From NCBI GenBank assembly GCA_018821985.1, contig JAHJKP010000003.1, forward strand, positions 62,001 to 126,000: 64,000 nucleotides of DNA. The letters run 5' to 3'. The DNA is from Pseudomonadota bacterium (GTDB taxonomy: Bacteria > Desulfobacterota > Desulfobulbia > Desulfobulbales > Desulfocapsaceae). Numbering within the stretch: position 1 is the stretch's first letter; every line of letters starts with the position of its first letter. Shown here one piece after another: positions 1-8,882 of the stretch. The notes beneath the pieces were generated by a model. The model saw only the letters and a list, made by a program, of their open reading frames with translations, made no database searches and was not told the DNA's origin. The translations under genes and the position numbers were made by a program.

Positions 1-113
1 CCAGAATGATAATAGAAAAATTTGATTGATCGCTCACAATAAGTCCATTAAGTTGAATAAAATGTAGCTGTTTAACAGGGCCTGTTATTTTGATTGCGTT
101 GGATTGTTTTTAC

Positions 114-1511
114 ATGAATAAAGATACTCTCAAAAAAATAGCCGAAATCGTTGGCCGTGAACACTGTACCACCAGCCTCGAGGATCTGCATTGTTATTCC
201 TACGACGGCACCAGGAAGACCTTTCTTCCCGAAGTCGTGGCCTTTCCTGACTCCACGGATCAGGTAGTTGCATTAATGCGTCTGGCCAGCACTCATGTCT
301 TTCCTGTGGTGGCCAGAGGTGCTGGCAGCGGTATGACCGGCGGTTCCCTACCTATAAAAGGCGGTATGGTGCTGACACTCTCCCGCCTGAACCGTATTCT
401 GGAGATCGACAGGGACAACCAGATTGCCATCGTTGAGCCAGGTGTCATTACCGGAGAATTCCAGCAGAAGGTAAAAGAACTTGGTCTGTTTTACCCCCCC
501 GACCCGGCCAGTCTTAAGTTCTGTACCATGGGCGGCAACGCGGCCGAATGCGCGGGCGGCCCTTCCGCCGTCAAATACGGAGTGACCAAGGATTTTATCA
601 TTGGCCTGGAAGTAGTGCTAGCCAGTGGAGAGATTCTGACGACCGGGACCCGCACCGAAAAGGGGGTAGTCGGTTACGATCTGACCCGACTGTTCATTGG
701 CTCGGAGGGGACCTTAGGCATCATCACCAAAATAATCACCCGCCTCATCCCCCTGCCGGAACACAAAGAGACATTTCTGATCAGTTCCAACTCACTGCCC
801 CAGGCAACTGCCCTTGTGGCTGAACTCCTGAACAACAATATCCGCCCTTGCACCCTTGAATATATGGACAGAACCGCACTGGGATTGGTAGCAAAACTGT
901 TGCCGGAACCACCTGTACCAGATATCCAGGCCATGCTCCTGCTCGAGATTGACGGCAGCAGGAGCGCTGTTCGCGAGCAGGCAGAACGCCTCCATCTGCT
1001 TCTGAACAGAACTCCCCATTGCACCATCAAACAGGCGGACACAGAAGCAGAAAGAGAGGAGCTGTGGCGAGCCAGGAGATCCATCTCGCCTGCCACCTTT
1101 CAGTTGAGCCCCCATAAAATCAGCGAGGATGTGGTTGTGCCCCGCACCCGGATCCCCGATCTTGTCCAATTTACCGAAAAGCTGGCCCGGGAACTCGGTC
1201 TCACCATTCTCACCTTCGGCCATGCCGGGGATGGTAATATCCATGTCAATATCATGCTGGACCTTGACCAGGAAGAGCAACGCCGCAGGGGAGAAATTGC
1301 AAGAGAGCGGCTTTTCCGCCAAGTCATCCACCTTGCAGGAACCTTATCCGGAGAACATGGAATCGGCATCACCAAATCTAAATTTCTACCCCTTGAGCTG
1401 AACGACATCACCCTGAAGATCATGAAACAACTAAAAGCACTCTTCGATCCGCAAGGAATCCTCAATCCCGGAAAGATATTCCCGACAGAGACTTCAGCTA
1501 ACCCCTTGTAA
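114..1511 (+). CDS. glcD: FAD-linked oxidase, GlcD / D-lactate dehydrogenase type
   Basis: This is a flavoprotein of the GlcD/DLD family, which oxidises D-2-hydroxy acids such as glycolate or D-lactate with FAD. The FAD-binding (PCMH) domain carries GAGSGMTGGS near residue 72 and CAGGPSAVKYG near 147. The C-terminal cap ends with GHAGDGNIHVN near 370 and SGEHGIG near 413. At 465 aa it is full length. A TTG at 90 could also open the frame, but the ATG at 114 gives MNKDTLKKIAEIVG, the normal family N-terminus. No GlcE or GlcF (iron-sulfur) gene follows, so its electron acceptor and exact substrate are not shown. The next gene is rpsU, transcribed from its own promoter. Confidence 0.85.
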   Translation: MNKDTLKKIAEIVGREHCTTSLEDLHCYSYDGTRKTFLPEVVAFPDSTDQVVALMRLASTHVFPVVARGAGSGMTGGSLPIKGGMVLTLSRLNRILEIDRDNQIAIVEPGVITGEFQQKVKELGLFYPPDPASLKFCTMGGNAAECAGGPSAVKYGVTKDFIIGLEVVLASGEILTTGTRTEKGVVGYDLTRLFIGSEGTLGIITKIITRLIPLPEHKETFLISSNSLPQATALVAELLNNNIRPCTLEYMDRTALGLVAKLLPEPPVPDIQAMLLLEIDGSRSAVREQAERLHLLLNRTPHCTIKQADTEAEREELWRARRSISPATFQLSPHKISEDVVVPRTRIPDLVQFTEKLARELGLTILTFGHAGDGNIHVNIMLDLDQEEQRRRGEIARERLFRQVIHLAGTLSGEHGIGITKSKFLPLELNDITLKIMKQLKALFDPQGILNPGKIFPTETSANPL

Positions 1512-1603
1512 CAGCCTAACAACAGTGCCACAAAAAATGGCCGGAAAAGGAACTGTCTCTTGCATAATACCTTCTAATTCTCTTATGGTTTTTGAAAATT
1601 CCA

Positions 1604-1632
1604 TTGACAGACTGAGAAGTTCTATTTATAAA
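1604..1632 (+). promoter_or_regulatory. sigma70-type promoter for rpsU
   Basis: TTGACA at 1604-1609 is separated by 17 nt from TATAAA at 1627-1632, a near-consensus housekeeping promoter. It sits about 95 nt upstream of rpsU and is the clearest promoter in the window. A strong promoter suits an abundant ribosomal protein. Confidence 0.75.
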
Positions 1633-1670
1633 AGGAGATTCTTTTCAGAAATTAGCTATTTTTTTTAAAA

Positions 1671-1697
1671 GGAAGATGCCGTTCAACGGTTTCTTCC
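1671..1697 (+). promoter_or_regulatory. hairpin in the rpsU leader
   Basis: GGAAGA (1671-1676) pairs with TCTTCC (1692-1697), and CCGT/ACGG can pair inside. The hairpin lies in the 5' leader between the promoter and the S21 ribosome-binding site. Leader structures often mediate feedback on ribosomal protein genes, but no such role is shown for this one. Confidence 0.35.
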
Positions 1698-1724
1698 TCG
1701 AACCTAGATACACTGGAGTCCTAA

Positions 1725-1916
1725 ATGATAGAAGTAGAAGTTCGTGGAGATATTGAATACGCCATCAGACAATTGAAGAAAAAGCTGCAGATCGATGGTA
1801 TTAAAAGAGAATTGAAACGTCGTGAATGCTATGAGAAACCCAGCATCATGAAGCGTCGCAAACAAGCCGAGGCCCGCAGAAAGCTTCGGAAATTCAATCG
1901 CACACGAAGGGCGTAG
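1725..1916 (+). CDS. rpsU: 30S ribosomal protein S21
   Basis: S21 is a small basic protein of the 30S subunit that helps in initiation. The 63-residue product begins MIEVEVRGDIEYAIRQLKKK and has the usual central KRRECYEKPS and arginine-rich tail KLRKFNRTRRA. The length is typical. GGAG lies about 8 nt before the ATG. The gene ends in TAG, and the reading frame of the following recombinase continues in phase directly after that stop. S21 genes are often followed by yqeY, dnaG and rpoD; here a Xer-type gene follows instead. Confidence 0.97.
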   Translation: MIEVEVRGDIEYAIRQLKKKLQIDGIKRELKRRECYEKPSIMKRRKQAEARRKLRKFNRTRRA

Positions 1917-1937
1917 GCTCACAGAGGCAGTAAACGC

Positions 1938-2921
1938 CTGGAGCTTTTCCAAGCCCTGGGCGTTGATTCCTTTCTCTGCCGAGAACCTGCAGCACATCTT
2001 CTGTCCATCTCTCGCCAGTCCACTCCTCAGCAGTTTCAATCAGCAAGGTCGCTCTTTCTACGCTACCTGATCACCGAAAGGCGCCTTGCTGATAATACCA
2101 TACAGGCCTATCAGGCTGATATTGATATTTTCTTCAGTTTTCTTCGGCAGCAAAGAATTTCAACACTGGAAGAAATCCAAAGCACGACCCTTCACACCTT
2201 CCTGGAACAGTGCAGCGCGCGACAGCTCTCCCATCGCAGTAACGCCAGAAGGGTCTCGTCCCTCAAAAGCTTCTTTAGCTTTTTACAGGCCAGCAGCATA
2301 TGTAAACACAACCCCTTTGCAGCAGTTGACCTCCCACGAATCGGCAGCCATCTTCCCAAGGCCCTTTCCCTGACCGAAGTGATCAAACTCCTGACCCCAC
2401 CTGCTGTCATCACCCCTCAGATCCAAAGAAATTATACCATGCTGCACCTCCTCTACTCCACTGGATTAAGGGTCTCAGAGCTGGTTTCTATACCCCTTGC
2501 AGCCTGCAATCTATCATCCTGTTTTGTCAGGGTGATAGGGAAGGGTAACAAGGAACGACTCATACCCTTTGGTGTCCCGGCCCGGGAAATCTTAGAACAA
2601 TACCTAAGAACAGCACGCCCGCTGATCCTCAAGGGTAGGCGCAGCAATATCCTTTTTGTCAGCAACCGAGGCCGCACCATGAGCAGACTCCGTTTCTGGC
2701 AGATCATCAAGGAGGCGGCAAAGGCTGCCGGAATAAGTAAATCCGTCTCTCCACACATGCTTCGTCATTCCTTCGCCACCCACCTCCTGACCCATGGTGC
2801 AGACCTGCGATCTGTCCAGCTTATGCTTGGTCATTCAGACATCGCCACCACCCAGATCTACACCCACATCGACCAGGACAGACTCAAAGAACTCCATAAA
2901 AAATTTCACCCGCGCGGATGA
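1938..2921 (+). CDS. XerC/XerD-type tyrosine recombinase, start codon unresolved
   Basis: The product is a tyrosine site-specific recombinase of the Xer type, the family that resolves chromosome dimers at dif. The catalytic set is complete: Arg in STGLRVSEL, Lys in GKGNKER, HxxR in HMLRHSFATH, His in LGHSDIATT and the nucleophile Tyr in QIYTH. The SAM-like N-terminal domain is readable (FLRYLITERRLADNTIQAYQ, from about 2060). The open frame runs from the S21 stop at 1914-1916 but contains no ATG, GTG or TTG before 2379, which is too late for a whole protein. CTG at 1938, preceded by AGAGG, would give 327 aa; ATC at 2007 would give about 304 aa, the usual length. XerC or XerD cannot be told apart here. 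Confidence 0.7.
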   Translation: MELFQALGVDSFLCREPAAHLLSISRQSTPQQFQSARSLFLRYLITERRLADNTIQAYQADIDIFFSFLRQQRISTLEEIQSTTLHTFLEQCSARQLSHRSNARRVSSLKSFFSFLQASSICKHNPFAAVDLPRIGSHLPKALSLTEVIKLLTPPAVITPQIQRNYTMLHLLYSTGLRVSELVSIPLAACNLSSCFVRVIGKGNKERLIPFGVPAREILEQYLRTARPLILKGRRSNILFVSNRGRTMSRLRFWQIIKEAAKAAGISKSVSPHMLRHSFATHLLTHGADLRSVQLMLGHSDIATTQIYTHIDQDRLKELHKKFHPRG

Positions 2922-3036
2922 AAGGTTGCCGAATCAGCTTGAATACCCTTATACTGAAGAGACCTTTAAGAGGAAGAAAAAATGAAACAAGATGAAGACA
3001 TCTTGATGAAATAAAGCAACGGAGGGAAAACAGCAC

Positions 3037-3519
3037 ATGCGAATTGCGACTATCATTTACCATCTTGCCGTCAGCTGTTGGCTGGGCGGCTCAGTTCTGT
3101 TCACCTTTCTCCTGACCCCGATTCTCTTCAAATCGTATCCCCGCGATATGGCCGGCAGCATCGTCGGCGCCCTCTTCCCCGGTTATTTCCAATGGGGTCT
3201 CGCCTGTGGCGCAGTGGCGCTCATCTGCCTGCTGCTCGGCAAAAGCCACCGCAAAATTGCCTCGGGACTTATTCTTAGTATCATGCTCACCGTTACTGCC
3301 ACTCAAGCTTTTATCATCGAACCTCGCGCAGCCGAACTGAAAAGACAAATCCCTTCTTTCGAGACAACCCCGCCCGACCATCCACTGCGTGTTCAGTTCA
3401 GAAAATTGCATGGGGTCTCAGCAGCGGCAAACCTTGCAGTCATAGGTGCCGGGATAGTCCTGGTAATCCTCTCTTCCCCTTCGGCACAAAAAAAGAGGCT
3501 GCCAATTGACCTTGACTGA
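3037..3519 (+). CDS. DUF4149 / TMEM205-like membrane protein
   Basis: This is a 160-residue integral membrane protein with about four hydrophobic segments (near residues 5-30, 45-68, 73-95 and 127-147). The first segment includes the family-like run VSCWLGGSVLFTFLLTPILF. It resembles DUF4149/TMEM205-like proteins, whose function is unknown. CGGAGGG lies 10 nt before the ATG and supports the start. A 10-codon ATG frame (2981-3013) with a purine-rich upstream site lies just before it, but nothing shows it is translated. Confidence 0.75.
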   Translation: MRIATIIYHLAVSCWLGGSVLFTFLLTPILFKSYPRDMAGSIVGALFPGYFQWGLACGAVALICLLLGKSHRKIASGLILSIMLTVTATQAFIIEPRAAELKRQIPSFETTPPDHPLRVQFRKLHGVSAAANLAVIGAGIVLVILSSPSAQKKRLPIDLD

Positions 3520-3597
3520 GAACGATTACATATCGTCATATTTTTCAATCTTATTGCCCACAAGACCAATCTTGCCGTTGACCATGAAGCTTGGACC

Positions 3598-6285
3598 ATG
3601 CAAGTAATCACCACCCATATCAATGCCGACTTTGATGGTCTGGCCTCAATGATCGCCGCCCAGAGAATCTACCCTGACGCGGTCATGGTCTTCTCCGGAT
3701 CTCAGGAAAAGAATCTGCGCGATTTCATCAATGAAACCCTGCAAGATCGTTATGACTTTGCCAAGATAAAACAGATCGACCTGAAGACAATCACCAGACT
3801 CATCGTGGTAGACACCCGCAATTCGAAACGAATCGGCGCCTTTGCCTCCTGCCTCGACAACCCAGGCCTCTCACTCCACCTCTTCGACCATCACCCGGAC
3901 AGTCCTGAGGACATGAAGGGTGACCTGGAGCTGGTCAAAGAAGTGGGCTCAACCACCACACTCTTCACCCAGCTTTTCCAGGAACGACAAGTCCCTATCT
4001 CGGCCTCAGAGGCCACCATTTTTGGACTTGGCATCTACGAAGACACCGGTTCACTCACGCATCTGACCACAAGGCCAGCCGATCTGCAAGCCGCTGCCTG
4101 GCTCCTTGAACAAGGGGCTCAATTGGAGATTATCTCCCAGTTCATCAGCTACGACCTCACCGCCTACCAGGTTGAGTTGCTGCACAAGCTGATGGAGACC
4201 GCACGCAGTTACACCATCCGAGGGATTGAAGTAGTGGTGGTCACTCTGAGCCTCCCTGATTATGTTGATGACTTTGCCCTGATCGTCCGTCGTTTCATGG
4301 TCATGGAAAATCTAGATACCATCTTCGCCCTGGTATCCATGGCAGGACGCATCTATTTGATTGGCAGAAGCCGCATCACGGAAGTCAATACAGGAATTAT
4401 CGCGAAGGATTTTGGTGGAGGAGGCCATGCAACAGCGGCTTCAGCCACAATCCATGACATGACCCTGATTGAGGCCCAGGATAAGCTGATCCGCACCCTG
4501 CACCGACACATCCGGCCCCAGGCAGTTGCGAAAGAGATGTTGTCCCAACCCGTCATCAGTGTGCCGGCTGAAACCAGCATCAACGAGGCCCATAATCTAC
4601 TCACCAGATACAATATCACAACGCTGCCAGTGGTTGAGACCAACCGACCTCAACCCCACCACCCAGCCTCACAGGTTACAGGGATCATCACCCGTCGAGT
4701 CATAGAAAAGGCTATTCATCATGCACTCGGTCACCTGCCGGTGAGCGAATATATGACCAGCGACATTAAAACTCTTCCTTTAAGCGCAACGCTTTCCGAC
4801 ATTGAAGAGCTGATTATTGAACGCAGGCAGCGTCTAATCCCCATTGTTCATGACCACCAGTTGGCAGGAGTTATAACCCGAACTGACCTGCTGAACATGC
4901 TGGTCAACGATCCGGCCCATCTACCGAGAAATCTTCTGCACGAAAATGAACAACCACTTCAGGAACGAACCAGGAACTTGAGTGCACTGATCTTTGAAAC
5001 TCTGGAGAAGAAACTCATTGCCATCCTGCAGGCCATTGGTGAGGTGGCTGAGTCGCTTGGCTTCAAGGCCTTTGCCGTCGGCGGTTTCGTTCGCGATCTG
5101 CTGCTGCAGAACAAAAATCTGGATCTCGACATTGTTGTTGAAGGGGATGGTATTATCTTTGCAAAGAAACTGGCCCGAAAACTTCAAGGCCAAGTCAAGG
5201 CCCACGAACGATTCATTACCGCCATGATTCTGTTACCAAGCGGTTTCAAGATCGACGTGGCCACAGCCAGGCTCGAATACTATGACTATCCGGCAGCCCT
5301 GCCCACGGTTGAGCTCTCTTCCATCAAGCTCGACCTGTACCGCCGCGATTTCACCATTAATGCCATGGCCATCCAACTCAACCCTGCCCATTTTGGCACC
5401 CTGATCGATTTCTTCAACTGCCAGAGCGATTTGAGAGAAAAGACCATAAAGGTCCTGCACAACCTCAGCTTCGTGGAAGACCCCACTCGTATCTTCCGGG
5501 CCATCCGTTTTGAAAAACGTATGGATTTCAAGATTGACATCCATACCAGCCGTCTGATCCAGAGTGCGGTCAAGATGAAGCTCTTTGGCAAGGCCACTGA
5601 CCCCCGTTTTTTCACCGAACTTCAGCTTATCTTTTCCGAGGAAAACCCGCTGCCTGCCATCAACCGCCTGGCAGAATTCAAGCTCTTCCAGTTCTTATGG
5701 CCAGACCTGAAACCCCACCTGAAGATAGACCGCCGATTCAACCATATCCTGACCCAGGCCGGGCAGGCCCTCTCCTGGCATCATCTTCTCTATCTCGATG
5801 AACCATGCCCAGCCTGGCAAGTATATCTACTGGCCATCATGGGCCGCTCCAAATCCGCTGAACTTTCTGCCTTTTGTCAGCGTTTTCAACTCCCACCCAA
5901 GACCAGAGACTTTCTTGTCCAGCAGAAACTCACAGCCGACAAGATCTCACATATTCTCTACCGACGATCAACCATAAGCAGATCTGAGCTTTACTGGCTA
6001 CTGAAAGAACTTTCAAACGTTGGCCTGCTTTACCTCATGGCCATTGCCAGAAAAAATGAGATAAAGAAAGGAGTTTCTCTTTATGTAACCGAACTGCGGA
6101 AGACAAAACCTCAGATAACAGGCAGGGATCTCCAGGCCATGGGTTATTCTCCCGGCCCACGATTTAAGACGGTACTGAACGAACTGCTATCCGCCCACCT
6201 TGACGGAGTAGTACAGAGCAGACAAGAGGAAGAGACCTTCATCCAGCACCATTTTCCGCTGGATGAGAAGCCTCCCGCATCCTAA
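3598..6285 (+). CDS. DHH phosphoesterase - CBS pair - tRNA nucleotidyltransferase fusion
   Basis: The product is 895 aa with three modules. Residues 1-300 are a DHH/DHHA1 phosphoesterase (DFDGLAS, VVDTRNSKR, FDHHPDS, and GGGGHATAA near 272). Residues 310-445 hold two CBS domains, which usually bind adenine nucleotides. Residues 475-895 are a class II poly(A) polymerase/tRNA nucleotidyltransferase (GFVRDLL near 497, the metal-binding pair in LDLDIVVEG, and RRDFTINAMA). This architecture is known in deltaproteobacteria and is linked to CCA or A addition at tRNA 3' ends; CC- versus A-adding specificity cannot be read here. No other CCA enzyme is seen in the window. The ribosome-binding site is weak. 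Confidence 0.9.
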   Translation: MQVITTHINADFDGLASMIAAQRIYPDAVMVFSGSQEKNLRDFINETLQDRYDFAKIKQIDLKTITRLIVVDTRNSKRIGAFASCLDNPGLSLHLFDHHPDSPEDMKGDLELVKEVGSTTTLFTQLFQERQVPISASEATIFGLGIYEDTGSLTHLTTRPADLQAAAWLLEQGAQLEIISQFISYDLTAYQVELLHKLMETARSYTIRGIEVVVVTLSLPDYVDDFALIVRRFMVMENLDTIFALVSMAGRIYLIGRSRITEVNTGIIAKDFGGGGHATAASATIHDMTLIEAQDKLIRTLHRHIRPQAVAKEMLSQPVISVPAETSINEAHNLLTRYNITTLPVVETNRPQPHHPASQVTGIITRRVIEKAIHHALGHLPVSEYMTSDIKTLPLSATLSDIEELIIERRQRLIPIVHDHQLAGVITRTDLLNMLVNDPAHLPRNLLHENEQPLQERTRNLSALIFETLEKKLIAILQAIGEVAESLGFKAFAVGGFVRDLLLQNKNLDLDIVVEGDGIIFAKKLARKLQGQVKAHERFITAMILLPSGFKIDVATARLEYYDYPAALPTVELSSIKLDLYRRDFTINAMAIQLNPAHFGTLIDFFNCQSDLREKTIKVLHNLSFVEDPTRIFRAIRFEKRMDFKIDIHTSRLIQSAVKMKLFGKATDPRFFTELQLIFSEENPLPAINRLAEFKLFQFLWPDLKPHLKIDRRFNHILTQAGQALSWHHLLYLDEPCPAWQVYLLAIMGRSKSAELSAFCQRFQLPPKTRDFLVQQKLTADKISHILYRRSTISRSELYWLLKELSNVGLLYLMAIARKNEIKKGVSLYVTELRKTKPQITGRDLQAMGYSPGPRFKTVLNELLSAHLDGVVQSRQEEETFIQHHFPLDEKPPAS

Positions 6286-6379
6286 CAAAACAACCTTACA
6301 ATAATCACAAATGACAAAAGCTTCATAAAAGAGCTATTTCCGGAATGTTTCAGCAAACACGGCCATTCCACCCACACCC

Positions 6380-6991
6380 CTAAACAGTCAACTTCCTGGC
6401 AATCCTGGCAACATGTTCACCCTGAAAACGGGCTCCTGCCAACTCATTTTCACTGGGAGAGCGGCTGCCATCAGCACCAGCAATGGTTGAGGCACCATAC
6501 GGGGAACAACCGCTGATCTCACTGGTGTTCATCTGACCCTGAAACGCATAAGGCAGGCCAACCACCACCATCCCCTGATGGAATAAAGTAATGTGGAAAC
6601 TGAGGATTGTGGATTCCTGACCACCATGCTGGGTATTAGTACTGGTGATAACACTGCCCGCCTTGCCTACCAACGCCCCTTTCATCCACAGCTGTCCCGT
6701 ACCGTCTAAAAATTGCCGCATCTGTCCGCACATATTTCCAAAACGGGTGGGAGTTCCGAAGATAATGGCATCCGCCTCCCCCAGTTCATCCACCGTGCAA
6801 ACCGGGATCTGCTTCTGTAAATCCTGAGTTGCAACCGCGCCCATCTTTTCCAACACATCAGGAGGAAGCGTCTCAGGTATCCGCCGGAGCACAGCCTCAG
6901 CCCCTTCCACTGCACGCACTCCTTCTGCCGCAGCCTCTGCCATCTTGTAAATGTGCCCATACATGGAATAATAAACAATCAGCACCTTCAT
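6380..6991 (-). CDS. wrbA: NAD(P)H:quinone oxidoreductase WrbA
   Basis: WrbA is an FMN-dependent NAD(P)H:quinone oxidoreductase with a flavodoxin fold that reduces quinones by two electrons. The sequence opens [20 protein letters not shown], a phosphate-binding loop, followed by [18 protein letters not shown], the [10 protein letters not shown] loop and [10 protein letters not shown], all typical of WrbA. The 203 aa match the family length. GGGAGG lies about 6 nt before the ATG. It is monocistronic and convergent with the tRNA nucleotidyltransferase fusion gene. A role in redox-stress defence is likely from family knowledge. Confidence 0.93.
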   Translation of the reverse strand: MKVLIVYYSMYGHIYKMAEAAAEGVRAVEGAEAVLRRIPETLPPDVLEKMGAVATQDLQKQIPVCTVDELGEADAIIFGTPTRFGNMCGQMRQFLDGTGQLWMKGALVGKAGSVITSTNTQHGGQESTILSFHITLFHQGMVVVGLPYAFQGQMNTSEISGCSPYGASTIAGADGSRSPSENELAGARFQGEHVARIARKLTV

Positions 6992-7131
6992 ACCTGGCCT
7001 CCCTTAAACTTTTTATTGAATCTCAACTGTCTGCCCCCTGCACATAAACATTACCTGAATGACAACAACAAGAAACAGCTAATATGACTCTGTTCACCTC
7101 AAAAGCTGTTTTTATCATGCAGATAACAACA

Positions 7132-7902
7132 TTATTTTGTTGGAATGGGTTCCCCTGCCAACTTTTTCTCAATGAGTTGCAGATCCTTCCAGGTTTCAGA
7201 CTTCATCTCTGTAGCCTGGAGCAGATACGAAGGATGATAAGTAGGCATGAGCGGAATCTGTCTCCCATCAAACGCCGTGTACGAATGAAAACGTCCTCGT
7301 AACTGAGAAAGAGACTGCGGCAGATCCAGAAGGGCCCTGGTAGCAATAATACCCATGGAGCATATTAGCTCTGGGGAAATCACGGCTATCTGCCGCCTCA
7401 GGTACGCAAGACAGCATTGGATATTAGCAGCCACAGGCTGAGAGGATTCGGGCAGGCCGCACTTCAGAATATTGGTAACAAAGACGTCATCAGAAACAAG
7501 ATGAATCGCCTCCAGCATCCGGGAAAGCATTCTGTCTTCCTCCTGACCGAATATCATTTCCGGGGAAAGCACTGCCTGCCCAGGGGCTGTCAGCCAACCA
7601 CCAACGATAAGAAGCCTGGCCTGTGTCCTCCCCCTGCCTGGAACCGAGACCACCCGCCCAGCATGAAGATCACAGTTATGGCACTCAGTAACTTCCGCAG
7701 CAATATTCTGAAGCGTTTCCGAAACGACAGGTGTCATTTTTCGCTGGTGCGGCAAGGTCTTCACCCTAGCGGCGGTCTCAACCTTTCTATCCAGCAATTG
7801 AAAAATTGCGGCACCCAAGGGATAAGCTTCAATCCCCAGAGCGTGATGGTAAGCCATCAATACCCGGATATCTTTTACAATTTTAACATGTTGCCCATCC
7901 AT
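7132..7902 (-). CDS. uracil-DNA glycosylase superfamily protein, family 4/5-like
   Basis: The protein resembles iron-sulfur uracil-DNA glycosylases, which excise uracil from DNA. Cysteines that could hold a [4Fe-4S] cluster are CHNC and the pair in KCGLPESS...IQCC. The C-terminal active-site loop is present as PTYHPSYLL. Motif A, normally GEAPG followed by acidic residues, is replaced by GGWLTAPGQ with a longer insert, so activity is doubtful. The frame can open at a TTG (7992), but ATG 7902 has a GGGGGG run upstream and puts DIRVLMAYHHALG close to the N-terminus as in relatives. With that start it is 256 aa. Confidence 0.7.
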   Translation of the reverse strand: MDGQHVKIVKDIRVLMAYHHALGIEAYPLGAAIFQLLDRKVETAARVKTLPHQRKMTPVVSETLQNIAAEVTECHNCDLHAGRVVSVPGRGRTQARLLIVGGWLTAPGQAVLSPEMIFGQEEDRMLSRMLEAIHLVSDDVFVTNILKCGLPESSQPVAANIQCCLAYLRRQIAVISPELICSMGIIATRALLDLPQSLSQLRGRFHSYTAFDGRQIPLMPTYHPSYLLQATEMKSETWKDLQLIEKKLAGEPIPTK

Positions 7903-8107
7903 CCATCCCCCCTTCACTGGCTCGTTCTTCTCCTTAAAAAAGCAGACAAGCTTAACGGCGCCACGATCACTGATAGTGCATAATTTAGCCAAGCTTCCTT
8001 GACAATCTTTATAAAAGACAAATTATACATTTTATAATTCAGATGAGATTTCATCAAAACAGACCCAAACTCTCTTATGTTGTTCAAAGATTACCCAAGG
8101 ATCCAAA

Positions 8108-8320
8108 ATGCCTATTTACGAATTCAAGTGCGAAGACTGCAAGCAGACCTTTGAAAGTCTGGTACTCATTGCCTCCGCTATTGACACCATTCGTTGCAAA
8201 CACTGCAACAGTGCGAACATCAAAAAAATAATCTCTGCCACCAGCAGCCAACCGACCAAAGGGACATCCATTCCAGCAGGCGCCCTCTCCGGCTGTTCTT
8301 CCCGCTCAGGTTTTTCCTGA
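8108..8320 (+). CDS. FmdB-family zinc-ribbon protein
   Basis: This 70-residue protein starts MPIYEFKCEDCKQTFESLV and has a second pair CKHCNS, giving the CxxC...CxxC zinc ribbon of the FmdB family. The tail is serine and glycine rich (SGCSSRSGFS), as is common in the family. FmdB-like proteins are called putative regulators after a methylotroph gene, but their role is not settled. The gene stands alone between the UDG-like gene and ftsB. A short inverted repeat, AGGGATC/GATCCCT (8333-8351), follows it without a U-tract. Confidence 0.85.
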   Translation: MPIYEFKCEDCKQTFESLVLIASAIDTIRCKHCNSANIKKIISATSSQPTKGTSIPAGALSGCSSRSGFS

Positions 8321-8395
8321 GCATAGACTGCAAGGGATCCGTGTGATCCCTATCCAGACCTGCAGAGGGAATAGCAAGCTATGGAATTCCCCATG

Positions 8396-8728
8396 TTATT
8401 TCCTCTGTTTCTGAGCCTTAGGTGAAAAGTCAAAAACCATCTCATCCTTTTTTAATAAACCGCGTTGTTCCCTTGCCACTTCTTCCAGGTAATGAACGTC
8501 AGTTTTTAAACGCTTGATCTCTTCCCGCAAAGCAGTGTTCTTTTCCACCAACTCCTGCTTTTCAGCATTCAAAGCGACAACCTGTAACTTCTGTTTTCTC
8601 AGAAAATAGAGTCCCTTACCCGGAGTAAAAAAGATCGCCAGGAGAAGTATAATAAGAAGCAGAAGCGAGATCCGACACAACTTTTTCTGCTGCAGTGGTG
8701 ATAAAGATGTTTTATAAGTTCTCTTCAT
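8396..8728 (-). CDS. ftsB: FtsB/DivIC-family septum formation initiator
   Basis: This is a small bitopic cell-division protein of the FtsB/DivIC type, which joins FtsL and FtsQ at the septum. It has a short basic N-terminus, one membrane segment (ISLLLLIILLLAIFF, about residues 18-35) and a coiled coil rich in Leu and Glu (about 40-90), ending with REQRGLLKKDEMVF, a region typical of FtsB. Start ATG 8728 is chosen because GAGGAG lies 6 nt upstream; it gives 110 aa. An upstream ATG would only add poorly conserved residues. No division cluster surrounds it; the DUF523 gene is divergent. Confidence 0.85.
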   Translation of the reverse strand: MKRTYKTSLSPLQQKKLCRISLLLLIILLLAIFFTPGKGLYFLRKQKLQVVALNAEKQELVEKNTALREEIKRLKTDVHYLEEVAREQRGLLKKDEMVFDFSPKAQKQRK

Positions 8729-8882
8729 GAACATCTCCTCAAAAATTGTAAGCCATTGTTCAAAAATAACTGAAACGTTGCAATACCTTGTTCCGCCCAA
8801 TACAATGAACAGAAATATCATGATTATTACTTAACGTTAACGGTTGTTCAACAACAGACAGCACAATAACCATTTCCCCATC

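Noticed and set aside
1914-1916. TAG as a pyrrolysine or other recoded codon
   Set aside because: Other genes in the window end in TAG at sensible places and no pyrrolysine genes are present here; kept only as one option in the rpsU finding.
2981-3013. 10-codon leader peptide MKQDEDILMK
   Set aside because: It has a purine-rich upstream site but no attenuator-like structure or codon pattern that would support a regulatory peptide.
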